Under the pieces are notes generated by a model that was given only the letters and a program-made list of their open reading frames with translations, did not search any database and was not told the DNA's origin. A stretch of DNA of 48,855 nt from UBA2982 sp040081395. GTDB taxonomy: Bacteria; Gemmatimonadota; Gemmatimonadetes; Longimicrobiales; Gaopeijiaceae. Every line of letters begins with the position of its first letter. Position 1 is the first letter of the stretch. Location: assembly GCA_040081395.1 (NCBI GenBank), contig JBEBGN010000011.1, positions 1 through 48,855 of the forward strand, in the 5' to 3' direction. A program made the position numbers and the translations under genes. This document shows, piece after piece, positions 26,707 through 34,387 of the stretch.

Positions 26707-27344
26707 GCGCGTCGGGGCTCGGCGAGATCCGGCGCTTCACCTTCGTCGAGCGCGTCGTGCACTGGGTCGTGGGGCTGTCGTTCCTGCTCCTGCTGCTCAC
26801 CGGGCTCGCGTTCTCGCATCCGCGGCTCTACTGGCTCACGGTGCTCGCGGGCGGTGGTGCGACCGCGCGTATCTTGCACCCATGGATGGGTGTGGCGTTC
26901 ACGCTCGGGGGCGTCGCGATGTTCTTCTTGTGGCTGCGAGACATGGCCATCGACGCAGAGGACCGCGCCTGGCTGCGCGCGATCCGTCACTACGCGCTCC
27001 ATCAGAAGGACAAAGTGCCGGCCGCCGGCAAGTACAACGCGGGCCAGAAGATGTTCTTCTGGACGATGACGGCGCTCGGCATCGCCTACGTGGTGAGCGG
27101 AGTGCCCATGTGGATGCCGGGTGGCGTCATGGGCATCGGGCCGTTCTACGGCGGCGTCGTGAACGCGATGCGCCTCGTGCACTATCTCGCCACCATCGGC
27201 GGGGGGCTATTCCTGATCGTGCACGTCTATTTGGGGACGGTCGCTTACCCTGGCACGATCGGCGCGATGCTCCATGGGCGTGTCACGCGCGCTTGGGCGA
27301 AGCTGCACCATGCGCGGTGGGAGACGGAGGAGGGGTCGAAGTAG
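26703..27344 (+). CDS. fdnI: Formate dehydrogenase gamma subunit, cytochrome b556
   Basis: 213 residues with a GTG start overlapping the fdnH stop (GTGA). About four membrane helices: VVHWVVGLSFLLLLLTGLAF, a second near LHPWMGVAFTLGGVAMFFLW, a third near MFFWTMTALGIAYVV and a fourth near LATIGGGLFLIVHVYLG. His in VVHW, LHPW, LVHY and IVHV are placed to bind two b hemes, as in FdnI/FdoI. It passes electrons from formate to the quinone pool. Followed 12 bp later by a convergent gene. Confidence 0.93.
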   Translation: MSASGLGEIRRFTFVERVVHWVVGLSFLLLLLTGLAFSHPRLYWLTVLAGGGATARILHPWMGVAFTLGGVAMFFLWLRDMAIDAEDRAWLRAIRHYALHQKDKVPAAGKYNAGQKMFFWTMTALGIAYVVSGVPMWMPGGVMGIGPFYGGVVNAMRLVHYLATIGGGLFLIVHVYLGTVAYPGTIGAMLHGRVTRAWAKLHHARWETEEGSK

Positions 27345-27356
27345 CCACCCCGTCGG

Positions 27357-27824
27357 TCAAACGCCGAACTGACTCAGGTGATGGTCAAGGTGTTTCGCGA
27401 ACATCACGTTCCACTCGCCTGAGGTCAGGGGCCCGAAGGACGCGGACTCCCGTCCTTCGAAGCGCACCCGCCCTTCATCGTACATCCGCTGCATGTACGT
27501 CACGAGTCGCTCGCGCTCTGCAGAGAAATCACGCCCGTCCACAATCTTGAACTGCGGGGCCGTTGGCGAGCTCTGCGGGTACGGCGCTGGCCCCACGACC
27601 TTGTTCTTGAGAAAGAGGCGCAGCAGCGTACGGACCAGGACGTTCGGCCGGGGATGTTTGTCTTCATAAAGCATCTCGTACGCCACGTTGAGATGCGCGA
27701 GCATTTGCGCGACGTCCATCTTGCCCCACTGCGCGCGGGATTGGGGGGTCAGCGCTCGGAGGCGGCCGAGCGACGTTTCGAGGCCGTCCGCACTGAAGAG
27801 GTCGGCGTACGTCGGAGTGGTCAT
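27357..27824 (-). CDS. DUF1569-family protein (DinB-like four-helix bundle)
   Basis: 155 residues from ATG 27824; the frame continues upstream but the family begins here. KMDVAQMLAHLNVAYEML and WNVMFAKHLDHHLSQFG hold the paired His residues of DUF1569/DinB-like folds (HLN near the first helix and HLDHH near the C-terminus), which may bind a metal. Soluble, cytoplasmic; the role of the family is not known to me. It is convergent with fdnI and downstream of the membrane-protein gene on the same strand. Confidence 0.75.
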   Translation of the reverse strand: MTTPTYADLFSADGLETSLGRLRALTPQSRAQWGKMDVAQMLAHLNVAYEMLYEDKHPRPNVLVRTLLRLFLKNKVVGPAPYPQSSPTAPQFKIVDGRDFSAERERLVTYMQRMYDEGRVRFEGRESASFGPLTSGEWNVMFAKHLDHHLSQFGV

Positions 27825-27889
27825 CGGCGGGAAACAGGTAGCGGGTTCGTCCTGAGAGCAACGTGGCTCCGGGCATTCGAACGCGCCAG

Positions 27890-29128
27890 TTACGCGAACC
27901 GCATCAAGAAGGGCAACACGAACACCACGAACGCCGCCCATCCCACGTACACGGGCAGGTACCCGGTGACCGCCCTCTGGACCCCTGCTACCGTGGCTCT
28001 TCCGCGCAGGAAGCCCACGTACGCGCGGCAGGTCCACGCGAGATGCGTCATGACCACCAGGTTGGCACCGAGCACGACAAGGCGATTCGGCGTGAGACCG
28101 TACGAGCCGAGCCGAAACGAGATCGCCGAGAGCGCGACCAGGTCGATGACCAAGGTAACCATCAGCAGCGCGACGTTGACGTAGTCGATCCACGCGATAT
28201 CTCCGCGCTCGCCCCTTTCAGCGATCGAAAACACGGTCATGCCGAGGATCACCAGCAGGAGCCCATTGAATACGACGAGGAAGTCACGATCGACGAACGG
28301 ATTCTCCCCGCCCGCGAAGGCCACGACGAGATACGTCGCCGACATGACGAGGAAGAGCGGAGCGAACACACGAGCGAGTACGGAGGCGATGCCGGTTCGT
28401 CGCGCGAACACGACGTCGTACAGATAGGTGGCGACCACGGGGATGGACGCGCCGCCGACCAGCCCGATGTTCATCACATACCACTCTTCAGGATCGTTGG
28501 CCGCGAGGCTGAACAAGCCCATCGTCAGGGCGCTGAACACAAAACCACCGAGCGCGACCAGCGTGACCAAGATGATCATGTCACCGTTGTAGCGTATGAA
28601 GCGCAGGCGAGCGTGGGGCTCACGCCAAGCACCGCCAGCAAACGCTGCACCCAGGAGCGCCCAGAAGAGAATGGGCAAGTGGATCAGCGCCATGACCACC
28701 GAGTCCGAGAGCTCCGGCACCAGGCTCACGAATACGGCTGCGACGAGCGCGAGGAGCAACCCAGCCATCAAGACGAGCCGGTTCCGCTGCTCGCTCCAGA
28801 AGTACGCTACCGGTCCGAGCAGCACGAGAGACGGCACGAAGCGCGGGAAGAACCAATCCTCGTCGAAGATCGCCAGTGGAATCCGCACGAGCCCGCCGAC
28901 CACCAGTCCGATCACGATCGCAAGGAACGCGCGGCGCGCGTCCAGCGCGCGTACAGGGTCCTGGTAGTCGAGTCGGGCTTTCCATACCTGCAGCGCGACC
29001 GCGTCGGACCGGTCGCGGCATGCCTCCTCCAGCCCTTCTCGAAAGGACTCCGGATGCTCCCGGTAGAGGGCTTCCAACTCGTGCGGGTGCTCGAGGAGTT
29101 CGAGAATCCTTCGCGATGTGACCTGCAT
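27890..29128 (-). CDS. Polytopic membrane protein of unknown function (DUF4153-like)
   Basis: 412 residues. The first ~65 residues are soluble and helical with acidic clusters (LEHPHELEALYREHPESF). After that come about eleven hydrophobic helices (for example AFLAIVIGLVVGGLVRIPLA, LVLMAGLLLALVAAVFVSLV and IGLVVGG-type segments) up to the C-terminus. The layout fits DUF4153-like membrane proteins, but I cannot give a firm family. It is divergent from the second toxin-antitoxin pair, with 130 bp between their starts. Confidence 0.65.
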   Translation of the reverse strand: MQVTSRRILELLEHPHELEALYREHPESFREGLEEACRDRSDAVALQVWKARLDYQDPVRALDARRAFLAIVIGLVVGGLVRIPLAIFDEDWFFPRFVPSLVLLGPVAYFWSEQRNRLVLMAGLLLALVAAVFVSLVPELSDSVVMALIHLPILFWALLGAAFAGGAWREPHARLRFIRYNGDMIILVTLVALGGFVFSALTMGLFSLAANDPEEWYVMNIGLVGGASIPVVATYLYDVVFARRTGIASVLARVFAPLFLVMSATYLVVAFAGGENPFVDRDFLVVFNGLLLVILGMTVFSIAERGERGDIAWIDYVNVALLMVTLVIDLVALSAISFRLGSYGLTPNRLVVLGANLVVMTHLAWTCRAYVGFLRGRATVAGVQRAVTGYLPVYVGWAAFVVFVLPFLMRFA

Positions 29129-29242
29129 ACGGGTCCGTCCCGGGGCTCAAGGTCATCAATAGTGGAGTACTTTGTGGTATAGAGTCAAGCGCCGTCGCTC
29201 GGTGGAATTGGGCCGTCCCTTGGGCGTTGGTACCCGTGGGTT

Positions 29243-29255
29243 AGTATGATATACT
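29243..29255. promoter_or_regulatory. Palindromic operator and -10 of the second toxin-antitoxin operon
   Basis: AGTAT (29243-29247), GAT spacer, ATACT (29251-29255) form an inverted repeat. Inside it TATGAT (29245-29250) looks like a -10 box, 8 nt before ATG 29259. No Shine-Dalgarno sequence precedes the ATG. Same layout as the first pair. Confidence 0.55.
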
Positions 29256-29258
29256 CCC

Positions 29259-29675
29259 ATGATGAGTATGCGCCTCCAGGTCGTCATGAGCGAGGACGAG
29301 TACCGCGAGATCAAGACGGCCGCCGAGCGCCGCCGCGTGAACGTGTCCGAGTGGGTCCGCTCGGTGCTGCGCGATGCCCGGGACCGGGACGCGCGGGGGA
29401 CGCCGGTCACGGCTCGGGAGAGTTCGCCCCCCTACGGCGAGCGTGGCGCGACGCTCACCCGGCGGCTGCGCATCGAGGTGGAGGTGAACGAGGATCTGCT
29501 CGAAGCCGTCCGTGAGCGCTACCACCTGTCGAACCCGCGCGCAGCCATCGAGTACGCGCTGGCCCGAGCAGCCGTGCGGCCGATGTCCAGGCAGGAGGCC
29601 CTCGCGATGGAGGGGGCCGGCTGGGATGGAGACCTCGGCGCGCTGCGGTCCGGCGACCCGGGCGAAACCTGGTGA
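29259..29675 (+). CDS. Antitoxin with two DNA-binding-like halves (RHH plus VapB)
   Basis: 138 residues from ATG 29259 (ATGs at 29262 and 29268 are also in frame). Residues about 4-45 (MRLQVVMSEDEYREIKTAAERR then VNVSEWVRSVLRDA) look like a ribbon-helix-helix domain. Residues about 65-130 (RIEVEVNEDLLEAVRERYHL, AIEYALARAAVRPM, then GAGWDGDLGALRSGD) look like a complete VapB: a second strand-helix-helix unit plus the GxGWxGDLxxxR tail that blocks the VapC active site. Most VapB proteins are 70-90 residues with one such unit. It overlaps the toxin gene by 4 bp. Confidence 0.75.
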   Translation: MMSMRLQVVMSEDEYREIKTAAERRRVNVSEWVRSVLRDARDRDARGTPVTARESSPPYGERGATLTRRLRIEVEVNEDLLEAVRERYHLSNPRAAIEYALARAAVRPMSRQEALAMEGAGWDGDLGALRSGDPGETW

Positions 29676-30067
29676 TCGTCGACACGTCGGCGTGGGTGGA
29701 GTACCTGCGCGCGACGGGGAGTTCGTCTCACCTCACGATACGGTCCTGCATAGAGTCCGGCGACGATTTGGCGACGCCGGCTCCGGTCGTGATGGAGCTT
29801 CTCGCAGGGTGCCGCAACGAGGAGTCCGCTGAAAAGCTGCGGCGCCTGCTCGCGCGGTTCGAGATCATCGAGGTCGAGGGGCTCGCGGATTTCGAGGACG
29901 CGGCGCTCATTCAGCGCGTGTGTCGGCGGGGCGGCGAGACCGTGCGCTCGATGATGGACTGCTTGATCGCCGCCATCGCCCTCCGCGAGGGGCAACCGCT
30001 TCTGGCGACCGACCGCGACTTCGATTGCATCGCTCGACACGTGGGGCTCGAGCTGGTCGCACGCTGA
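29672..30067 (+). CDS. vapC: VapC toxin, PIN-domain ribonuclease
   Basis: 131 residues, GTG start within the antitoxin stop (GTGA). All PIN acidic residues are visible: Asp4 in MIVDTSAWVEYL, Glu in VVMELLAG, Asp in SMMDCLIAAIAL and Asp in LLATDRDFDCIA. The order of motifs and length match VapC exactly. As a toxin it cleaves tRNA or rRNA when the antitoxin is degraded. Expected to be held inactive by the C-terminal tail of the antitoxin encoded just before it. Confidence 0.9.
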   Translation: MIVDTSAWVEYLRATGSSSHLTIRSCIESGDDLATPAPVVMELLAGCRNEESAEKLRRLLARFEIIEVEGLADFEDAALIQRVCRRGGETVRSMMDCLIAAIALREGQPLLATDRDFDCIARHVGLELVAR

Positions 30068-30109
30068 CGGTTCGCACCAAACGCCGAACCGTCTCGGCGC
30101 TCGAGCTCC

Positions 30110-30265
30110 TTACATCATCGGGGCCGGGGCGGCCGGCACTGCCGGCGCTGCCTTCTTTCTCCCACCCGCAACCTTCGCGAGTTCTGCATCGGAAAGCGCC
30201 TTCTTCTCGGACCGTGGCGCGCTCTTCGACTTCGACTTGGCGGCGGGACGCTTGGCTTTGCTCAT
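30110..30265 (-). CDS. Small basic peptide with double-glycine leader-like motif
   Basis: 51 residues from ATG 30265, which has AGAGGA a few nt upstream; the longer start at 30346 has no such site. The first 22 residues are rich in Lys, Ala and Ser. Next comes ALSDAELAKVAGG, the helix plus GG pattern of bacteriocin and RiPP leaders cut by C39 peptidases (compare ALSEEDLMAVAGG in the lanthipeptide precursor at 40.5 kb). After GG only 16 residues remain (RKKAAPAVPAAPAPMM), without Cys, Ser or Thr, so no lanthionine could form. It may be an unmodified exported peptide, or a histone-like tail where the motif is chance. Confidence 0.6.
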   Translation of the reverse strand: MSKAKRPAAKSKSKSAPRSEKKALSDAELAKVAGGRKKAAPAVPAAPAPMM

Positions 30266-30500
30266 TCGTTCCTCTTCGAAGATGGGCCGGTTGATCGGAC
30301 CTCCACTCGTCTGCGGATCGGCCGGCGGAATCCAACAGTCGGTCATCCACCATAGTCACCGCCTAACCGACCGGCCAGACGTTCCTTGGCGGCTGAACCA
30401 GCGTCGCCAGATCGGGAGGTCCGCGCTAAGTTGGCGGCCCCTTTTTTGGGACCTTCTCGACCCTGCATTGGGTCGCCACGTACGCCTTACAGGCTCATCC

Positions 30501-31472
30501 ATGCAGCAGGCCACGGCCACAGCGGGCTCACGTCTACTCACCAAGGTCACCGACGCCGTCCACGAGCGGGTGGTCGGCCAGCACCAGGCCGTCGAAGGTC
30601 TACTGGTCGCCCTGCTCACGGGCGGACACATCCTGCTCGAGGGGCTGCCCGGGCTCGCCAAGACGCTCATGGTGCGGACGCTCGCCCAAGCGATCCACAC
30701 GGACTACCGCCGGATCCAGTTCACCCCTGACCTGCTGCCCTCCGACATCGTCGGCACCCCGATCTTCGACCAGCGCAGCGGGCAGTTCCGGGTGCAGAAG
30801 GGACCGATCTTCTCGAACATCGTGCTCGCGGACGAGATCAACCGCGCGCCGCCGAAGGTTCAAGCGGCATTGCTCGAGGCGATGGAGGAGCGGCAGGTCA
30901 CGATCGCGGGGGAGACCTACAAGCTCGGCATTCCCTTCATGGTGCTGGCGACACAGAACCCCGTCGAGCTGCACGGCACCTATCCGCTCGCCGAGGCCCA
31001 GCTCGATCGCTTCGCGTTGAAGCTTCAGATCGGCTATCCGACGCGGGAGGAAGAGAAGGCGATCGTGCGCCAAGTAGGCGGCAGTGGCCAAGGGCCGATC
31101 GAAGCGGTCGCCACGATCGAAGAGATCGCCGCGGCGCGCGACGAGGTCGACGCGGTGCACCTCGAGGAGCAGGTTCTGGACTACATCGTCGCCTTGACCT
31201 TCGCGACCCGGGAGCCGAGCAAGGTCGGCCTGGAGGACCTCGAGGACCTGATCGAGTTCGGTACATCCCCGCGCGCGTCGATCTTCCTGTCACGGGCCGC
31301 CAAGGCACGCGCCTACCTGCATGGACGCGACTACGTGATGCCCGACGATGTGAAGGCGATGGGGCCGAGCGTGCTTTGCCATCGCCTGCGCACGACGTAC
31401 GAGGCGGACGCGCGCAGCATCGACGCCGCGGAGATCGTCCGTCGCGTCATGTCCGCCGTCGCGGCTCCGTGA
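30501..31472 (+). CDS. MoxR-family AAA+ ATPase
   Basis: 323 residues from ATG 30501; upstream in-frame sequence is not conserved. Walker A GLPGLAKT (48-55), Walker B NIVLADEINRAPPK (Asp111-Glu112), sensor TQNPVELHGTYPLAEAQLDRF. MoxR ATPases act as chaperones on proteins with von Willebrand A domains, and the genes for two such proteins lie in the same operon. First gene of a six-gene set; the next starts 19 bp on. Confidence 0.93.
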   Translation: MQQATATAGSRLLTKVTDAVHERVVGQHQAVEGLLVALLTGGHILLEGLPGLAKTLMVRTLAQAIHTDYRRIQFTPDLLPSDIVGTPIFDQRSGQFRVQKGPIFSNIVLADEINRAPPKVQAALLEAMEERQVTIAGETYKLGIPFMVLATQNPVELHGTYPLAEAQLDRFALKLQIGYPTREEEKAIVRQVGGSGQGPIEAVATIEEIAAARDEVDAVHLEEQVLDYIVALTFATREPSKVGLEDLEDLIEFGTSPRASIFLSRAAKARAYLHGRDYVMPDDVKAMGPSVLCHRLRTTYEADARSIDAAEIVRRVMSAVAAP

Positions 31473-31491
31473 CCTGAGAAGGGTCGGGTCC

Positions 31492-32445
31492 GTGGCCAAG
31501 AGGGCGAAGGACGACGGAGCGGAGCGACGCGCGGCAGCAGGAGGGTCGCACGTCTTCTCCAAGGAGATCTCCGCTCAGGTCCGACGCATCGAGCTCCGCA
31601 CCCGCGGGTTGGTCGAGTCGCTCTTCGGTGGCGAGTACCACTCGATCTTCAAGGGTCGCGGTCTCGAGTTCTCCGACGTGCGGGAGTACCAGCCCGGGGA
31701 CGATATCCGCGCCATCGACTGGAACGTGACGGCTCGCCGTGGCCAGCTGTTCATGAAGGAGTACGTGGAGGAGCGTGAGCTCACCGCGCTCCTCGTGGTC
31801 GACCTGTCCGCGTCGAAGGAGTTCGGCACCGGCGAGAAAGCCAACGCGCTGATCGCGTGCGAGATCGCGGCGATCCTGGCGTTCGCGGCCACCCGCAACA
31901 ACGATCGGGTCGGGCTCCTGCTCGTGACCGACCGGGTCGAGCTGTTCATTGCCCCCGACTCGGGGCGCCGCCACGTTCTGCGACTCACCCTCGAGCTGCT
32001 GTCGTTCCGCCCGGTGGGACGCGGTACGAAGCTGTCCGTGGCGCTCGAGTACGCGACCCGCATCTTGAAGCGCCGCTCCGCAGTGTTCGTCGTGAGCGAC
32101 TTCCTCCTCGATGAGGCGAGCGACCCGGACTTCGCGCGGGCCGCGCGTCGCGTCGCGCGCGATCACGACCTCGTCCCGATCCGACTGACCGATCCCGGCG
32201 GCAACCAGCTGCCCAACGTGGGCCTGCTCGTGCTAGTGGATCCGGAAACCGGTGAGCGGCACGTCGTCAACACAGGGTCCGCGCGGGTGCGCGCCGCTTA
32301 CACGGAGAACAAGGCGGCCCAGCACGCGGCGCTCACGGCGATCTTCCGAGAGTTGCACTTGGACGTGATCGACGTGGACACGACGAAGGACGTGGTGCCG
32401 GCCCTCGTCGGCTTTTTCAGACAGCGGGAGCGCGTGTCTCGGTGA
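31492..32445 (+). CDS. DUF58 protein, MoxR partner
   Basis: 317 residues from GTG 31492. The family signature is clear: GEYHSIFKGRGLEFSDVREYQPGDD, then IRAIDWNVTARRGQLFMKEYVEEREL, followed by a vWA-like half with VVDLSASKEFG. Standard member of MoxR-DUF58-Bat operons; role linked to envelope integrity or complex assembly in other bacteria. Its stop overlaps the next gene start by 4 bp. Confidence 0.9.
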   Translation: MAKRAKDDGAERRAAAGGSHVFSKEISAQVRRIELRTRGLVESLFGGEYHSIFKGRGLEFSDVREYQPGDDIRAIDWNVTARRGQLFMKEYVEERELTALLVVDLSASKEFGTGEKANALIACEIAAILAFAATRNNDRVGLLLVTDRVELFIAPDSGRRHVLRLTLELLSFRPVGRGTKLSVALEYATRILKRRSAVFVVSDFLLDEASDPDFARAARRVARDHDLVPIRLTDPGGNQLPNVGLLVLVDPETGERHVVNTGSARVRAAYTENKAAQHAALTAIFRELHLDVIDVDTTKDVVPALVGFFRQRERVSR

Positions 32446-33443
32446 GGACCGCCCTGACGCTGGGCGTGGCTCTCGTCGCTTGGCCACTCTCCCCGGAGTT
32501 GGCCGCGCAGAATCCACCCCTGTCGGTCGAGGTATCGGCGGACAGCGTGTCGCTGGCCGAGGTGTTCGAGCTCCGTGTTCGCATCGAGGTACCGCCCGGC
32601 AGCGCGGTGTACTTCCCCGACACGGTACCGACCACCGACGACATCGAGAGCTTCGCGCCCGTGGAGTGGCGCGCCGAGCGCGCGAGCGACGGGGAGTCCG
32701 CAACTCTCCTGCTCACATACGCATTGATCCCGTTCGGCAACGGAGACCTCGCCCTGCCGACGCCGGGGATCATCGTCGCACCAGTTGGCACAGCCGACAG
32801 GGGCGAACCGCTGCCAGGAGGATCGCTGGTCGCGGCGTGGGCCGATGTGCCACGCGCCGCCGGCAGCACCATCCGCCGGCTCGACGTGCCCGAGGAGCGT
32901 GTTTGGATTCACCCGGTTCGCTTCGGTGGCGCGCTCGGCGAAGGTGTGTCCCCGAGAGGACCCGACGACGTGCTGGGCCGGAGCTGGAGTTGGCCGAGCG
33001 TCGTTCTCGTGGGGTTCTTCTCGACCGTCCTGGTGGCTGCCGGGCTGGCGACGACGCGGCAGTGGCTCGGCAGGCGTCGGACGGAACGCGTCGGTGCCGA
33101 CCTGGGCTCATCCGCTGCCGACGATGCACGGCGCGCTGCGATCGCGGCGATCGAGCGCCTCATCGCCGAAGGATCGTACGCGCCGGATCGAGAGAAGCGC
33201 GCCTACACGGCGAGCAGCGACATCGTGCGTGGATACGCTGCACATACGACCGACGATTGGGTGCCGGGGCTCACCAGCACGGAACTGATGACGCGGCTCG
33301 AGGGAGCGCCAGGTGGATCTCCACTCGCGCAGGCCATGTCGGTCGCCGAGCGGGTGAAGTTCGGCCGACTGCGCACGGGAAGCGACGCGCTGCACGCGCA
33401 TCTACTCGAGCTGAGGCGGTGGCTGGGCGAGGTGCAGTCATGA
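32442..33443 (+). CDS. BatD-like membrane protein
   Basis: 333 residues from GTG 32442, overlapping the DUF58 stop. Signal peptide to about ELAAQ (residue 22). A periplasmic beta-sandwich (about 25-175; NPPLSVEVSADSVSLAEVFEL) is followed by one membrane helix (about 187-205, PSVVLVGFFSTVLVAAGL) and a cytoplasmic helical tail (about 220-333; SDIVRGYAAHTTDDWVPGLTS is typical of DUF4381/BatD tails). Overlaps batA by 4 bp (ATGA). Confidence 0.78.
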   Translation: MRTALTLGVALVAWPLSPELAAQNPPLSVEVSADSVSLAEVFELRVRIEVPPGSAVYFPDTVPTTDDIESFAPVEWRAERASDGESATLLLTYALIPFGNGDLALPTPGIIVAPVGTADRGEPLPGGSLVAAWADVPRAAGSTIRRLDVPEERVWIHPVRFGGALGEGVSPRGPDDVLGRSWSWPSVVLVGFFSTVLVAAGLATTRQWLGRRRTERVGADLGSSAADDARRAAIAAIERLIAEGSYAPDREKRAYTASSDIVRGYAAHTTDDWVPGLTSTELMTRLEGAPGGSPLAQAMSVAERVKFGRLRTGSDALHAHLLELRRWLGEVQS

Positions 33444-34387
33444 CCTTCGGCTTCGCGCGGTCCGGGTGGCTGCTGCTGTTGCTGCTCCTGCCGGTGTGGT
33501 ACGCGTGGATCCGACCGCACCGGAGCTGGGGCCTGCTCGTGGGTAGGAGCGACGGGGCGCGCGGCCTCTCGCTGCCCGCTTGGTGGGCGGGCACTCTCGA
33601 GCGACTTCCGCTCGTTCTGCGGGGTCTGGGTGTAGCGTCCCTGATCGGCTTTCTCGCCGAGCCGCAGTTGGTCAGCACCTACGAGGAGCCGGTGACGGAG
33701 GGCGTCGCCATCGCCATAGCCTTGGACGTGTCGACGTCCATGGGCGTTCGCGACATGTCCGGCGGCTCGCGCATGCAGGTGGCCAAGCGCACCGTGATGC
33801 AGTTCCTGGAAGGCCGCACCGACGACATCGCCCTCGTGGCGTACGGGGGTGAGGCGCTCACGCGCGTTCCACTCACCTGGGACCACTACGTGACCCGTGA
33901 GGCGGTGGACGACCTCAATTCGCGTTTGGTGCTGGACGGCACCGACATCGCTCAAGCCATCGCCGCGGGTGCCGGCCTCCTGCGCGACGCGCCGCACCGC
34001 TCGAAGATGCTGATCCTGCTGACGGACGGCGCGCACAACGGCGAGGGAATGGAGCCTGCGTTGGCAGCGCGCGCGGCAGCAGCCGTGCAGGTGAGTGTCT
34101 ATCCGATCGCCATCGGCACCGACTACATGCTGAGGGACGAGCTCGTCGAGATGGAGACGGTCCTCACGCAGGCCGCCCAGATCACGGGGGGTCGCTACTT
34201 CCGGGCCACCGACACGGAAGCGCTGGAGGCGATCTACGAGGAGATCGCCCTGCTCGCGGCACCCTCCGAAGAGATGGTCGTGCGGACCGTGGCGACCCCC
34301 GTAGGTCTCTGGTTCCTGCTGGCTTCGTTCCCGCTCCTGATCGGCGGGGCCGCCCTGCGCGGTTCGCGATGGGGGGTTCTGCCATGA
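33440..34387 (+). CDS. batA: BatA-like von Willebrand A membrane protein
   Basis: 315 residues from ATG 33440. Two N-terminal membrane helices (about 8-22 and 55-72), then a vWA domain with the metal site DVSTS (Asp96-Ser98-Ser100) and LLTDGAHN, and a C-terminal helix (about 290-308). Typical BatA: the vWA domain sits in the periplasm held by helices at both ends. Overlaps its neighbours on each side by 4 bp, so all are made together. Confidence 0.88.
   Translation: MTFGFARSGWLLLLLLLPVWYAWIRPHRSWGLLVGRSDGARGLSLPAWWAGTLERLPLVLRGLGVASLIGFLAEPQLVSTYEEPVTEGVAIAIALDVSTSMGVRDMSGGSRMQVAKRTVMQFLEGRTDDIALVAYGGEALTRVPLTWDHYVTREAVDDLNSRLVLDGTDIAQAIAAGAGLLRDAPHRSKMLILLTDGAHNGEGMEPALAARAAAAVQVSVYPIAIGTDYMLRDELVEMETVLTQAAQITGGRYFRATDTEALEAIYEEIALLAAPSEEMVVRTVATPVGLWFLLASFPLLIGGAALRGSRWGVLP

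Noticed and set aside
29129..29258. Sigma-70 promoter TTGACT/TATTGA for the minus-strand membrane-protein gene
   Set aside because: The spacer is 21 nt, too long for a confident call.
30266..30346. 27-residue N-terminal extension of the GG-motif peptide (start at 30346)
   Set aside because: No ribosome site at 30346, whereas AGAGGA lies just before the internal ATG at 30265.
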